Assembly (NCBI GenBank): GCA_025201845.1
Contig: MU603929.1
Location: forward strand, 187,981-251,980
Direction: 5' to 3'
DNA from: Martensiomyces pterosporus
Taxonomy: Eukaryota > Kickxellomycota > Kickxellomycetes > Kickxellales > Kickxellaceae
DNA length: 64,000 nt
Shown here: positions 11,501-20,202 of the stretch, piece after piece
How the letters are laid out: every line of letters begins with the position of its first letter
Position numbering within the stretch: the stretch's first letter is position 1
Notes under the pieces: model-generated
What the model saw: the letters and a program-made list of their open reading frames with translations, nothing else
The model's database searches: none
What the model was told of the DNA's origin: nothing
Translations under genes and position numbers: made by a program

Positions 11501-11874
11501 ATCTTTGACGCGCTCCATGGCGGACGGCCAGGCGCTGCCGACTGGCCATCGTTGGCCCCGCTGCTCTCACTAGCTGCTGCACCAGATGTAGGTTGGGGCT
11601 GCTGCAGTACTGGGGTGGCTGAAGCGTCTCGGGCCGAAGCAGCGCTGGTTGACGCCTGAATACCAGGCCATCGACTGCCACCGACCCACAGTGCACCTAT
11701 GCCGTCGCGTTCAACAACCTCGGCCCAGAGTGCGTTCTTGCGCAGCTCCCGCACCACAGTATCTATCTCGGCCTCGACTAGCAATCGCCAAGCATCTGTT
11801 GACAATGATGCCTGTTGCAGCCTTGCATTCGGCGCTGCCGACCCCTGCCTAGAGACCGGTGTAGCCGTTGCCAT
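5575..11874 (-). CDS. Large Arf guanine-nucleotide exchange factor (Gea/GBF1 type, Sec7 domain)
   Basis: 2099 residues in one uninterrupted exon; the first ATG is at 11874 (a preceding in-frame TTG was ignored). The N-terminal half corresponds to the DCB/HUS region, with the HUS box NYDCD at about 754-758. The Sec7 domain spans about 860-1055 and contains FRLPGESQQIERIM with the catalytic 'glutamic finger' at about E965, and MLNTDQHSPQVKNRM. C-terminal HDS-type helical regions follow, then a lysine-rich, acidic tail. Family knowledge: such proteins load GTP on Arf at the cis-Golgi/ER interface to recruit COPI. The HUS box form and the long HDS region point to the Gea1/2-GBF1 branch rather than Sec7/BIG, but I cannot exclude the latter without a tree. 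It is longer than yeast Gea proteins, mainly through disordered Ser/Ala-rich insertions (about residues 350-480 and 620-700). It is divergent to the eL18 gene, sharing about 460 nt of upstream DNA. Confidence 0.95.
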   Translation of the reverse strand: MATATPVSRQGSAAPNARLQQASLSTDAWRLLVEAEIDTVVRELRKNALWAEVVERDGIGALWVGGSRWPGIQASTSAASARDASATPVLQQPQPTSGAAASESSGANDGQSAAPGRPPWSASKIKHYMDEFASRRTFGRAGVGIGLASFADRDDEGDDDEYAVGRIMMLESFLLLREIINGVADPRLVDAQTLLDPFLLVIRDAETTGPITRCTLVSVQRFINHGIIDFSQRSAVPALLELARAATHCRFEATDAASDEAVLMQILNVLGSIVLSNGGPYLTDEVVCEIMETVLSMSCQMRLSEMLRKTAESTLFTLVTFVFGKLNDMHRNAARRSRDLDGDASMDPESKPAADAGQGSAAESGEVSMIMPSASKLLVNMDRSKHRAANLAHTPGTSRSASTPGSAADLAGSETGDSVKVEVVDERAADAETTESPEDTDAPVDNAAEDMPDTAESVSSAQAVADAGEAHASFSLPAIRELYRVLVTLTNPRDLQYTDSMRLLALNTLQVAFQTAGSAMAGFATLRELTLGDLSHYLLLILQRDQPSLISPALRVLYLLFASHRRDTKGHLELFLCQTLGRVMAPPVLEHQGSRSSLRLSSAHGSGHSTPKIGAPRAPAKSRTLADSKEHGKAASDVGLGISELHEKGKPASGSSLHGQGAGLQGGRRRRSTASLTAPGDLTVQQSAVPHMSPLLEAESSLTYAQEIELYNEASLRKGVRGRVATHETRRQLLEGLHHLIIGDESLITDLWVNYDCDMQRGNMYDFLISFITQRAVPWPEVPDDSESEAFLDMLLFYLTRIANRAGVAPPQGKWAQLLGLPPTLQSKAARDDQAADGRQQQSPSISKEALADMPLTLAQLQDRKKHKETMSRAAQLFNEKPKDGIAYLQKVGALPPENSTELTQQLARFLYETPTINKKLLGEFLAKPSNLEVLQTYIQLFDFSGRRLDEAMRSLLGTFRLPGESQQIERIMETFSAAYFASDPADVANKDSAFILAYAIIMLNTDQHSPQVKNRMKFEDFARNLRGVNDGEDFRQGFLMDIYNAIRDREIVFPEEHEGEAGFDYAWREVCASDSSAGAWASTRGRTTEYDRGLLAATWPRLLRALVRILTYFTSDHTLRLALSGLHALVASAAHYGLHACVDESLRLLVQMTGLADSSLHSDLLSPQVLVKSYNRYSLLDPESPTSPLGVIAEGFAGSDQLEKLQEQEDKSIQLTRAALEFGKDYRGQIAFIALFEFASQWPSDISKQGWLDILDAVRVVVDADLLPHKLLATSDLLVDNMWVPRISTLQAMDAAQERIKARRLEAGSSRQGPQQGGGLFSAISSFWGGSAPEQTAAASSRRELRWRWRESPELLANLVGRGKLAVQASSIDSLGRLVDLLGASLPAFLAVLAEHFPRPPPSQPNSPGEESGKADGDGPAGQGPSVSTSLLPQSESALGGAEPTINYSPASIYFFELAVSLVESSPVRAPAIWLSIEQSVHHILEHADTLYHFSLKRVVSGLLRIAVTTLEKCSGDDAADDTAPLLDAVERVLRCLGLLRDSTDATFDVVALELAVGIGRLIDADGKALVSVPSNWEILRQLIKRLAHTRDSATLQTSSADIAHRSLMIVVEIAILLKCGAVDPAVYFADVLDVLAAFMPSDRELLACSSSAAVAKAEDGGVKQVSAVEVASKLVTLLYDMQEMAKSRMADDAAQWTSAALSSGNGYAVNMSPPSVSPMTAAANAQQQHREPSIASFASTPHSTARQAKATTPLSMWLGSMNALAAYSCTAHREVRQLACSKVQRAISTSLGGSIDWVVSAFHRVLFPLMDTLLRADLLADRAMEDTHARCISMLAMFFLHNVGDLQNATESVAVPMSPKLKARHRAYSPTPPAAAAFEGGERDAAEEAVLPLNQIWLRLIGVFSVYIHTGNLAATSRSSGFTGVQSSEAAERRLSSAEQGEEAPGGRRGHLGVLAEMAEENIKNCMLVLDSMGIFGVANGDSEADRESNQLWRQSWEQLSQVSPQLKAHVFPSTTAAAEGSPAAQETDAVSQEKPEPSESADQGGDLGNNEVAAAGDDAAVAEDGPKAGSEKPKNEEPVQEPKKKKHPRQNIIIVT

Positions 11875-12336
11875 CAAAGCGTCTTCTAGGTATCACAACA
11901 ATGAGCTGGTGCAAGTACAGGAAAACGAATAGGAATAAGAGTGCTGAATGTATATGCGCTTCTGTCGGAGGCTGTATTCTGTATGCTGTATGAAGCAAAG
12001 AGTTAAAGGAAAGCTGTGTCTGAGTTGTTCCTAGTACCTACGACACAACACCAGCGCCCGCTGCAACAGCCCAATGCAGCAAGAATGCTCTAGTGCCATG
12101 ATGCGTGGCCCAATAAAAACCGCACGATCAGGAGATCAGGAGATCTAGCCATTGGGCTATTCCCGCTCTACCAACTTTCGCCTGGCGGCATGGCTTTTCC
12201 AGGTGTTGCGCCCTGTTCAGCCAGCAGGAGGCGCAAGCGGGCAAAGCTACAAGCGAGCCAGCTAGTGGTGGTTGATTCCTTCTCTTCAAAATAATTGCTG
12301 ACATTGCCTCGTTGCAGTAATAGTCAAAAATTCGAA
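11875..12336. other. Divergent promoter region, Sec7 GEF / eL18
   Basis: 462 nt between two divergently read genes. A pyrimidine stretch (CCTTCTCTTC near 12278-12287) upstream of the eL18 start could be a transcription start zone. I see no clear TATA box. Confidence 0.4.
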
Positions 12337-13728
12337 ATGGTAAATAGACCCCGCATCCATCGTCTGCGAGTGCGATGGTGCGTGTATGCTGTCGAGAGCG
12401 GATGTGCGGACGTATCTACGGCTAGACAGCAACAGCAGCGGAGGGGAATACGCGAAGGATGCGCGCGCATCCATCACATGGAAGATATCGAATCTGTGGT
12501 GCGACACGAGGTGCGCTGGGAACCCGCGGTCAACAGCGCAGCAGAGAGCTACAATGCGTGGAATTTAAGCGCAATTCGTGGCGGCGCTGCGAGGGTGAAT
12601 TCGCATGTGCCACACTTGCTAAATTGGCATGGCGGGGCGGCAGCTGGCAGGTTGCCTTCAGTTGGGCCGCAGCTTGGTCAATTTGATGGTCAAATCCTTG
12701 ACCCTGTTCGATGAGGCGCACTCGGACTGAGAGTGTTTTGGCGTGAGGCTGTGATTCGAATCTGCACGCAGTGCTGGCCGCTCGGTACAGCAGTTTGAAA
12801 TTTACGCGAAAGTCGCTTTCAGAGCCTCGGTCGTCCGAGAGAGCTGGCGCTCGACAGCCGGCACTACACCCTCACAGCGGCAACCGCGAACAGCATACAC
12901 GCACAAACTCGCGATGCAAACAGCTTGCTTGCTGCCTGCTCTGTTTTCGGGCAACAGAATATTCCCTGAGCGTAGAAGCTTTGGCACACAAGCTAACTAC
13001 ATGTGATGCATATGCTGTATGTACTATCGCCTCTCCTCATAGGGTATCGACATCGCCAACAAGCACGTCAAGAGCAAGAACCGCTCCGCTCCCACCAGCG
13101 AGAACGTCTACCTGCTGCTCCTGGTTAAGGTAAGAGACGCCAGCTTGCATAATGCGCCAAACAGCAGCGTGTGGTATTAGCACGAGGCGCTGAGCAGAAC
13201 CACACCGGATGTCGCACATACTAAACCTGTCCAACGTCATGTTCCTTGACTCTTTAGCTTTACCGCTTCCTTGCTCGCCGCACCAACTCCAACTTCAACA
13301 AGGTTGTCCTCAAGCGTCTCTACATGTCGCGCGTCAACCGCCCCCCTGTCTCCCTCTCCCGTCTCGTTTCTCTCTCCAAGAACGCCACGGCCAAGACTGT
13401 TGTTGTTGTCGGCACCATCACTGATGATGAGCGTCTCGATGTTGTCCCCAAGCTCTCGGTTGCTGCTCTCCGCGTGACCAAGACCGCTCGTGCCCGCATC
13501 CTTAACGCCGGCGGTGAGGTTCTTACCCTCGACCAGCTTGCCCTCCGTGCCCCCACTGGCTCGAACTGCCTGCTCCTCCGTGGTGAGCGCAACGCCCGTG
13601 AGGCCGTCAAGCACTTCGGCAAGGCCCCCGGTACCCCCGGATCCAGCACCAAGCCCTACGTCCGCTCCAAGGGCCGCAAGTTCGAGCGTGCCCGTGGTCG
13701 TCGTGCCAGCCGCGGCTACAAGAACTAA
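12337..13728 (+). CDS. RPL18: 60S ribosomal protein eL18
   Basis: Cytosolic large-subunit ribosomal protein of about 186 residues. Exons: ATG-only exon 12337-12339 (least certain), 13043-13129 and 13258-13728. Exon 2 begins [17 protein letters not shown] and exon 3 begins [20 protein letters not shown]; the rest follows the eL18 family to the end (ITLDQLA-type segment, [15 protein letters not shown]). The intron-2 donor is GTAAGA, its branch site TACTAAAC (13219-13226) and its acceptor CTTTAG. Intron 1 would be 703 nt with branch CTAAC (12993-12997) and acceptor CATAG. The family starts with M-G-I-D, so the first exon must supply only the Met. ATG-GTAAAT at 12337 is the first ATG; ATG-GTGCGT at 12375 is the alternative. 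Codon use is strongly biased to C-ending codons, as expected for a highly expressed gene. Confidence 0.93.
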
Positions 13729-14031
13729 ATATATTTTCTCTCTCTTGCTCGATCCACAATATCTTTCGGCGACTTTTTGTATCTTGCAACTTTCATCGAA
13801 GGAATGTCGTGCCTTTTTGTTTAAACGGGTCGTTTTAGTTTGGAAGGGAACTCAAAGCCGAATCCTGTTTGCAGCTCTACAAGGACATGTGCGCATGTGG
13901 ATATCGCATGTTGCACAGCTGCGCACACTTGCATGTAGCTGCTTGCTGGCGGGAGGTTGAAATGCAGTTGATTATGTTGGAAAGGCAGAAGAAAGCAAAT
14001 GAGCCATTTTAGATGCGCTTCTTGTCATGTC
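13729..14031. other. Short convergent intergenic gap
   Basis: 3' ends of eL18 (+) and the Ser-rich protein gene (-). Nothing further recognised. Confidence 0.5.
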
Positions 14032-16272
14032 TTATGCATTGGGATGCTGCTGTAGCTGTTGCTGCTGCTTCATCTGTGCATAGCTGCCATAGGGCAGTGT
14101 CGTGAACGGCGAACTGAAAGGCACCGTGCGCACCCTAGCATGAATCGGGACAATATCGCTGTCGCCCACTTGAGAAAGGTTGGACGACGCACGCAGCGAC
14201 GAAGGGTAGCTGCCCGCAAACACGTTGTGCTCATCCACACCGACACTCATATCGCCGCCGCTGCCACGCTCAGCAGCAGCAGCAGCACTGCCACGGCGCA
14301 GCCCGAGGAAAGGCGGTCTTTTAGGCAGGAAGTACCTCGAGGAGTTGTCCTCAGCAGCAGCATACTCATTTCCGGCATCCTCATTCGCGAGGTGCACGGA
14401 AGAAGCAAACGTCTCTCGGCTGCTGGCACCTGAGTTGGCCGGCACAGGCATGACTGGCGAATGCAAGATCGACGATGGCTCGTCCCAATCTCCACTGTCT
14501 TGGTGCAAGGTATCGGCGTGGTATGTGGTATTGGCGGCAGCACGAGGAGTGTGCTTGCTGTCCACTGCAAGGTGTCCCCAGCTCCTACCGCCGCTGGCAC
14601 CGAGCATCAGTGATCCCTTGATCGCCTGCCCTGCCTGGCGCACAGCAGTGGCCAGACGACGCCCCCTCGGCTGTTTCTTTCCTGGTGCTGCACTCCTTGG
14701 CCGCTCGGATATCAAGCTGCCGCACGGCGACGACTCAGCTGTAGGGACACCGGCGGGCGAACGCGGGCCAGACATTGACTTGCAGAAGCTGACTGAGCGA
14801 CGAAGCAGCTTGAGCCCTGCGCGCTTAACGATTAGGTGGACCCCCTGCTTAGTAGAACCTGGTCTGCGTGCTGACTGGCGCCGCATATCGCCAAGCGAAG
14901 CCTCGGTGTCGGTGTCGCTGTAGTCAGAGCTGGAAAACAGGCTCGAGCACTCCCAGTCAGTGTCCTTGCGGCGCGGCACTGAATGTGGTTTCAGGCTTTT
15001 GATCAGACGCCAGGGCGATCTGGGCGACTTGCCAATGCACAGGGATCCAAAGCCCGGGATCCCGCCATTGTTGGTGCTTGCACTTGATTCACGATTGACG
15101 GCAGCACTGCCATCGTCAGCCGCCATATGTGCAATTGGTTCCTCATCTGCAACGTTGGCTGGCTCCATGTTTGGCGTGGTAGAGTACGATGTAGTGTGGG
15201 TCGTGTGCCAGATAGACTCCTCATAGATGTCGTAGATCTTGTGCTGGTCAAACAGCGACTTGCTTATTCTGTTTATCCGGCGCGGGGCACTCTGGCTGAT
15301 GCGCTGCGACCAGGAAAAGCCGCTGCCCCTGCTGTGCTGGCTGGGAGAGCTCGATCCGGGGATACTCGTAGGGACGTCATAGAGGTAGCGCGATGCTCGG
15401 TACGTGCTTTTTTCAAGCTGCACATCAAGGTGCGCTTGGTCACGCTTTTGCTGGGGTCGGCTATGACTCGGGTGTCTCTGCGATGATCCAGCGGGCTGCC
15501 CAGTTGCTGCAGACAGAGCCGATGGTGAAATGAGCATGGAGTTGCGACGGTATCCATCATTGCTGCCACCACTTGCTGCCGCTGCTGCTGGCTCTATGTT
15601 GGAAAGCTTGTGTGGATGCGGTGTAGGGAACGACTTGGGGTTGCCTTCAGGGTCTGGCGTCTCGTACGGCAGAGATGCCTTCTTCTCCTTCTGTGCCAGG
15701 CTGGATGAGGTGGATGGACCGTGGGTATGAGAGACTAGTGTGATGGTGCCGGATGACTTTCCCGCATCGGATTCATACGACCCAGTATCTGTCGGGGACG
15801 GGATGTCGGCTGCGTCGGGCAGCGGCTCGCCACGAGTATCGAGAGCGAAGATGGACTGGAAGAAGGACTTGCTGCCTTCGTCTCGTTTGAGTAGATTGTG
15901 GTGAGATTTAGCAGCTCTGACGTGCGTCGCGCGCTTGCCACTCTTGGGGGCTGGCTCGTCGGGCATCGGGAATTCGCTCAGCTGGAGTGGGGCACCAAAC
16001 TGGCTTGAGAATTTGGGGAGAGAGGTCGTGGACTTTGATACCCGCACATAGGCGCTTGACCCAAGGCCACAGTCGGGCTGAACAGGACACAAGGACAGAG
16101 CTGGGCTGGTGCTCATTGATTTGTGGTACCTGAATGTCTGAGCAGCGGTTTCGTTAGGCGATCTGGAGGGGAGGAGGGTGGGTTCGTGGTGCTTGGAGGG
16201 AGGGGAGGGGAAATTGTAGAGGTCTGGTGCCTGTGTGTACTGCGTTGGTTTGCTGGTCTCCGCTGCGAGCAT
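14032..16272 (-). CDS. Ser-rich, largely disordered protein of unknown function
   Basis: 746 residues if the ATG at 16272 is used. Just upstream the minus strand reads TATTTTTTGCAG, a plausible 3' splice site, so a leader intron or an upstream exon is possible. No catalytic domain or membrane segment is seen. The protein has serine-rich low-complexity sequence, a basic/helical stretch in the N-terminal third (RAAKSHHNLLKRDEGSKSFF then QSIFALD), an acidic-Ser cluster (SSDYSDTDTEASLGD) that looks like CK2 sites, two basic segments (KRAGLKLLRRSVSF and KKQPRGRRLATAVRQ) and a C-terminal Gln-rich end. I do not recognise the family. A cytoskeletal, polarity or signalling scaffold would be a guess only. 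Confidence 0.75.
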   Translation of the reverse strand: MLAAETSKPTQYTQAPDLYNFPSPPSKHHEPTLLPSRSPNETAAQTFRYHKSMSTSPALSLCPVQPDCGLGSSAYVRVSKSTTSLPKFSSQFGAPLQLSEFPMPDEPAPKSGKRATHVRAAKSHHNLLKRDEGSKSFFQSIFALDTRGEPLPDAADIPSPTDTGSYESDAGKSSGTITLVSHTHGPSTSSSLAQKEKKASLPYETPDPEGNPKSFPTPHPHKLSNIEPAAAAASGGSNDGYRRNSMLISPSALSAATGQPAGSSQRHPSHSRPQQKRDQAHLDVQLEKSTYRASRYLYDVPTSIPGSSSPSQHSRGSGFSWSQRISQSAPRRINRISKSLFDQHKIYDIYEESIWHTTHTTSYSTTPNMEPANVADEEPIAHMAADDGSAAVNRESSASTNNGGIPGFGSLCIGKSPRSPWRLIKSLKPHSVPRRKDTDWECSSLFSSSDYSDTDTEASLGDMRRQSARRPGSTKQGVHLIVKRAGLKLLRRSVSFCKSMSGPRSPAGVPTAESSPCGSLISERPRSAAPGKKQPRGRRLATAVRQAGQAIKGSLMLGASGGRSWGHLAVDSKHTPRAAANTTYHADTLHQDSGDWDEPSSILHSPVMPVPANSGASSRETFASSVHLANEDAGNEYAAAEDNSSRYFLPKRPPFLGLRRGSAAAAAERGSGGDMSVGVDEHNVFAGSYPSSLRASSNLSQVGDSDIVPIHARVRTVPFSSPFTTLPYGSYAQMKQQQQLQQHPNA

Positions 16273-17138
16273 TTGCTGCAAAAAATACAACTAAAAAGAG
16301 GTGGGTGTAGCAAGCGAGAGGAGTATGTTTTAGTGGATACTCGGGCAGAGAGATTTTGTGCGGAGAACTTGGAGGTTTTTATACTATGAGCGATGCTAGA
16401 ATATGTTGGTGTTTATGATGTGCGGCGACGTTTTTTGTTGTTGTATCTTTATATCGGCGTGAGCATTGGCAGCATGTAGAATAAGGAATCCGTGTGCGAC
16501 TTTAGCTATGGATCAGAAATATGAGAATGTGAGTTCATATGCTGTGAGCTGTAAGCTTTATATGACAGAAGATGGAGGTGGTTCATGCGAGAAGATGGCA
16601 AAGCGGAGGAGAGGAAGGAGAGTGGATATGTGATGCCGGAAAGTGAGCAGGGGAGCAGGCATCCAGCCAGATGGGAATGACGGCTAAGCGGCAGAATATG
16701 TGGATATCCATGAAGCTGCAAAGAACGAAAGGAATTTCTTGGGTTTGTCCCAGAATCTGGTAACAAAGAAGCCACGATGGAGAAAACAGAGATATAGCAG
16801 CTGCAACGTTGCCATTATATCATCCATGTTATGCAGCAAAACAACAACAGCGTGCAACGATCAACGTTGGCAAAGCAGTAGCGTTTTACGACGATGGCGA
16901 CAGTCATTACACAGAAAGCCGCAAAAATGCATCGCGAGTAGTCAGTGATAATTTGTGTAAAATTGGGAATATATGAGAATGTGAGCCATGGCTCGCAACA
17001 AGAAGAAAAGGGGTGGGCGATAAAGTATAGGAGAGCAGAGGTGGTTGGAGTGACACTATGGATATTGCTCAGAGTGTGTGGGTAGTCGCGCTACAGCAAG
17101 AGTAATAGGGGAAAAGAACTAGCGCTTCCTTTCTCAAG
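16273..17138. other. Intergenic, no gene seen
   Basis: About 0.87 kb, relatively AT-rich. It holds the upstream region of the Ser-rich protein gene and the 3' end of Rae1. No open frame of interest. Confidence 0.5.
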
Positions 17139-18384
17139 CTACTTTGCTCGAGGCTTCACGTCGTCCTCAGCCACTGCGTGGAGCAGAATGGTGTTTTTAA
17201 CGCTGTCCGTGTTGTGCTGGTATCCCTTGGACCAGTCATAGCCGATGGCATAGGCGAGTATCTTTCCATCGCCATTGAAGGCTGTTGACAAAATGGGGCC
17301 GCCAACACCTGTGTAGCTCTTGAGCTTTTGCCTAGCATCCTTGTCCCAGAACACAAACGAGCCATCCGACCCCGCAGTAACAAAGGTGCCAAACCCTTGG
17401 TGGTGGGATATCGAGTTGACAGCATACACGCTATTCTGCGAAGGGATTGTGGTGTCTCGGTGGCATTTGAACGAAAAGTTCTTATCCCTCTGCTTGTCGT
17501 CGATGTACTGAACGCCGACTCTTCCCTCGATCGACCCAACAGCAAAGCCGTCCTTCTTGGTAAAGCACGAGACCGTCCTGGTCTGCCACTTGAGCATCGA
17601 GTCAATGGTCTTGAATGGCGTGGTTGGGTTGTTCACATCAAAGACAACCAGCTTGCGATCTGCCGTAGCCACAACCATCAGCGGGTGGTTACAGTCCATC
17701 GCATAGACACGCTCAGGGAGGTTGACCACTGCAAGAGGGCTCTGCTGCCGCAGGTCCCAGTATTTTAACGTCTTGTCCCAGCTGCCAGTGGCAATAATCG
17801 GCGAGCTGTTCTCCGCCTCGATGAACTTGATACAGCGGATTGCATCGTCGTGCTGTGCGATCTGAACAGACTGCCCTGTAGCCGTGTCTAGCATCCGCCC
17901 GGCCTTGTCAGCTCCCCCTGACACGAGCTTTGTTCCGTCCTAATAAGGGCAATAGACAGGTGAGCAGGGACCGCTTAGCAAACTGCTGCAAAGGATGCAG
18001 TGCGCTGGTTGCGCTTCATGCTCGCAAGCCATGTAATGCTTACCCTACTCCATGCACAGCAGAGCGCCGGTCCCTCGTGCGCATACATGGCCTTTCCGGC
18101 TGATGTACCGTCGTTCTGAATGTCCCAGATCCGCACCTACACGATATGTCAAGTGGAGTGCAAGCAGAAAGCGCTGGCATCACACAAACGCATTTTAGAA
18201 AGCCAGTTGCCACGCCTATCGCAAGCAACACCGGCATCAAAGAACACCACATTGTCGCGCTACGCACCTGGTTGTCCCACGAGGAGGCTGCTAGCAGGTT
18301 TGCCACAGGGCTGAACGCCAAATCACTGACGGAATCGGTAGGCGGCTGGTTGATTTCCGCATCCTTGGGAGGCTGTCTGAACAT
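17139..18384 (-). CDS. RAE1: Rae1/Gle2 mRNA export factor (WD40 protein)
   Basis: Three exons on the minus strand: 18384-18268, 18136-18044 and 17939-17139, giving 336 residues. Introns are 131 nt (donor GTGCGT) and 104 nt (donor GTAAGC, acceptor TATTAG); both junctions are phase 0. The product reads DSVSDLAFSPVANLLAASSW, VRIWDIQN, then DGTKLVSGGADKAGRML, ATGSWDKTLKYWDLR, FAVGSIEGRVGVQYI and FVTAGSDGSFVFWDKDAR, which is the Rae1/Gle2 repeat series in order. Family role: a seven-bladed propeller that binds the GLEBS motif of Nup98-type nucleoporins at the pore and supports mRNA export; in animals it also acts in mitosis. The start ATG at 18384 gives a slightly shorter N-terminus than the roughly 350-370 residues usual for the family; an extra upstream exon is possible but not needed. 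Confidence 0.93.
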
Positions 18385-19260
18385 TGTTGCAAATTCGCCT
18401 CTCTCCTGTAGCTGCTATAGCCTGCTGTGTGTTCCTTCCTTGTTTTGTTTAGCCCAGGGCGCGCGCGCGCTTAGTTTTCTCGCCGAGCCTCCGCAGTGTT
18501 TGGTTTAAAGGACTGCAACAACAAAGACCTCCGTCGAATGACTGCAGAAGGGCAGCGTTTTGCGGATAATAAAGGAGAGCAGAGAAGCTGTGCAGCCTAG
18601 ATTTGAGGCGTGACGGAATGAAGCAAGCAAAGGTGGAAGAGAAATGAGAGCTTGCAAAATTTCGCAACCAGGAAAACGGCACAAACAGCTGCAAAAAAGT
18701 CGCGGTGGCTAAGCAAAAGCCCTGTAGAGCAGTGTTTTTCGGGAAGCGCGACACGCAAGAACCGAGCCGGCTTGCTTCCACTTGGGCCATTCAAATATTT
18801 TCTCATACACAAAGCCCGGCTCGACTCGACGTGATGGTGTTATGTATCAGCCTTGGCACACTTGTCGTGCATCTCGGGCTCCACGACATACTCCACCACT
18901 AGTGCCTGAGACTGAAAGCTGGCATGCTTTCAGAATAGCCTTTTGTAAGGTCGAACTGCTGAGACTCAGGTCAGATGTTCAACAACACTCAATGCTAATG
19001 GTTGTGATGGATGCCACAGGCGAAAAGCGAATGTTGAGACATGAGAAGATGAAGAATATAACCTCAAAAATGCTAGGAAAGGCATGTAGTTGTTAGATAT
19101 GTATATATAAGTGTGGAGGTTGCTTTTTTTGTTGTACATGGGTTATTAGTTGGTGGTTTTACATTTTTTTTTTGGATGTTTGGTATTTTTACGGCATGCG
19201 CGTGTGGCTGTGGCTCCACTTGGTTCCATTCGCTTGTGTTTGGTGCTCAGCCAGCATGTG
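18385..19260. other. Intergenic, no gene seen
   Basis: 0.88 kb between Rae1 (start side) and the 3' end of the next minus-strand gene. No coding signal recognised. Confidence 0.5.
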
Positions 19261-20202
19261 TCAGAGAGCAACACCCACTGGAATATCAGCAGCACGGAGT
19301 TCCTTGACGGCGGGCTTGCCCTCGTCGATGCCCTCGTATCCGCCAGCATCCTCGAATCTTGCAAATTCCTCATCCTCCCACAGATACTCGTCATCATCCA
19401 GCTCATGACCAAACGACATCCCATCTTGCAGCTCCCAGATAAAGTTGCTGGCCATAACCCAGTACTGGTCCAGTGATCCGGTATACAAGCGACGAGCCTC
19501 GTGAAGCGTCTGCGTGGTGCCCAGGTTCCTCTGAAGGCAGTCGACGATGCAGCGTAGAGTAGCTAGGTACAGCTCCCCATCACCAGGCAGTGCATTGCGG
19601 AGCACAGCAAATGGCTCCAGCCCAACACCAAACTCCTGGCCGATGTTAGTTTCGAGCATCGCACAGTTGGTGTAGAGCTTGATTCCTGGGTATTTGGTCT
19701 CAAGCCTGCCCAGACACGCATTGAGCGAGTCGAGGGCATCCTTGTGGGTAGCGGAAGCCTGCTCGACCTGCTCCCCGGATTGGTCGAGTCTCAGGGCATC
19801 AGTAAGCCCACCAAGACTAGTGTCATCCAGCTCGAATACATCCAGGCGGCGGAGGAAGTAGTAAATGCCACAGAGGCTGGCCAGCCCGCCTGCATAGGCC
19901 TCGTTGCTTGAGGCCAGCAATACTGCTTTCTCAAGCGTTTGGCGGCTGCTACTGCCGGGCGCTCTGGTTTTGCGGCTGGCTGACTCCGCATCGCTGAGCA
20001 GGTGGAGGGCGACCGACTGGTGCTCTGGGGCGCTGCTTCTGTCATACGAAATGCTGCTGCAAGAGGCTAGGAGTTTAGCAAAGGCATCTGGGTGGCCGGT
20101 GGAGCACCACAGCATGGACTCTGCCCAGCCAAGCGACTTGAACACTCTGTGCAGACGCAGATTCGGCGCATCGGCTAGAGCTCTCGAAAGAGACGACGAC
20201 AT
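19261..20202 (-). CDS. Orphan alpha-helical protein with acidic C-terminus
   Basis: 313 residues, single exon. I chose the ATG at 20202 (MSSSLSRALADAPNLRL) rather than an upstream non-ATG extension. The protein appears built of helices throughout (for example LTDALRLDQSGEQVEQ, LDSLNACLGRLETKYP, LYLATLRCIVDCLQRN), possibly a helical-repeat fold. It ends with an acidic, Trp-containing segment (HELDDDEYLWEDEEFARFED) that could be a docking tail. No signal peptide or membrane span. I do not recognise it. It is divergent to the NELF-C/D gene with 1.1 kb between the two starts. Confidence 0.75.
   Translation of the reverse strand: MSSSLSRALADAPNLRLHRVFKSLGWAESMLWCSTGHPDAFAKLLASCSSISYDRSSAPEHQSVALHLLSDAESASRKTRAPGSSSRQTLEKAVLLASSNEAYAGGLASLCGIYYFLRRLDVFELDDTSLGGLTDALRLDQSGEQVEQASATHKDALDSLNACLGRLETKYPGIKLYTNCAMLETNIGQEFGVGLEPFAVLRNALPGDGELYLATLRCIVDCLQRNLGTTQTLHEARRLYTGSLDQYWVMASNFIWELQDGMSFGHELDDDEYLWEDEEFARFEDAGGYEGIDEGKPAVKELRAADIPVGVAL

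Noticed and set aside
12130..12195. tRNA-like stretch on the minus strand (GTTGGTAGAGC resembling a D-arm)
   Set aside because: The 5' half of the D-stem does not pair, no T-arm or B box follows at the right distance, and no acceptor stem can be formed.
12707..12731. Possible C/D snoRNA in eL18 intron 1 (TCGATGA ... CTGA)
   Set aside because: Box C is imperfect, the boxes are too close together and there is no terminal stem.
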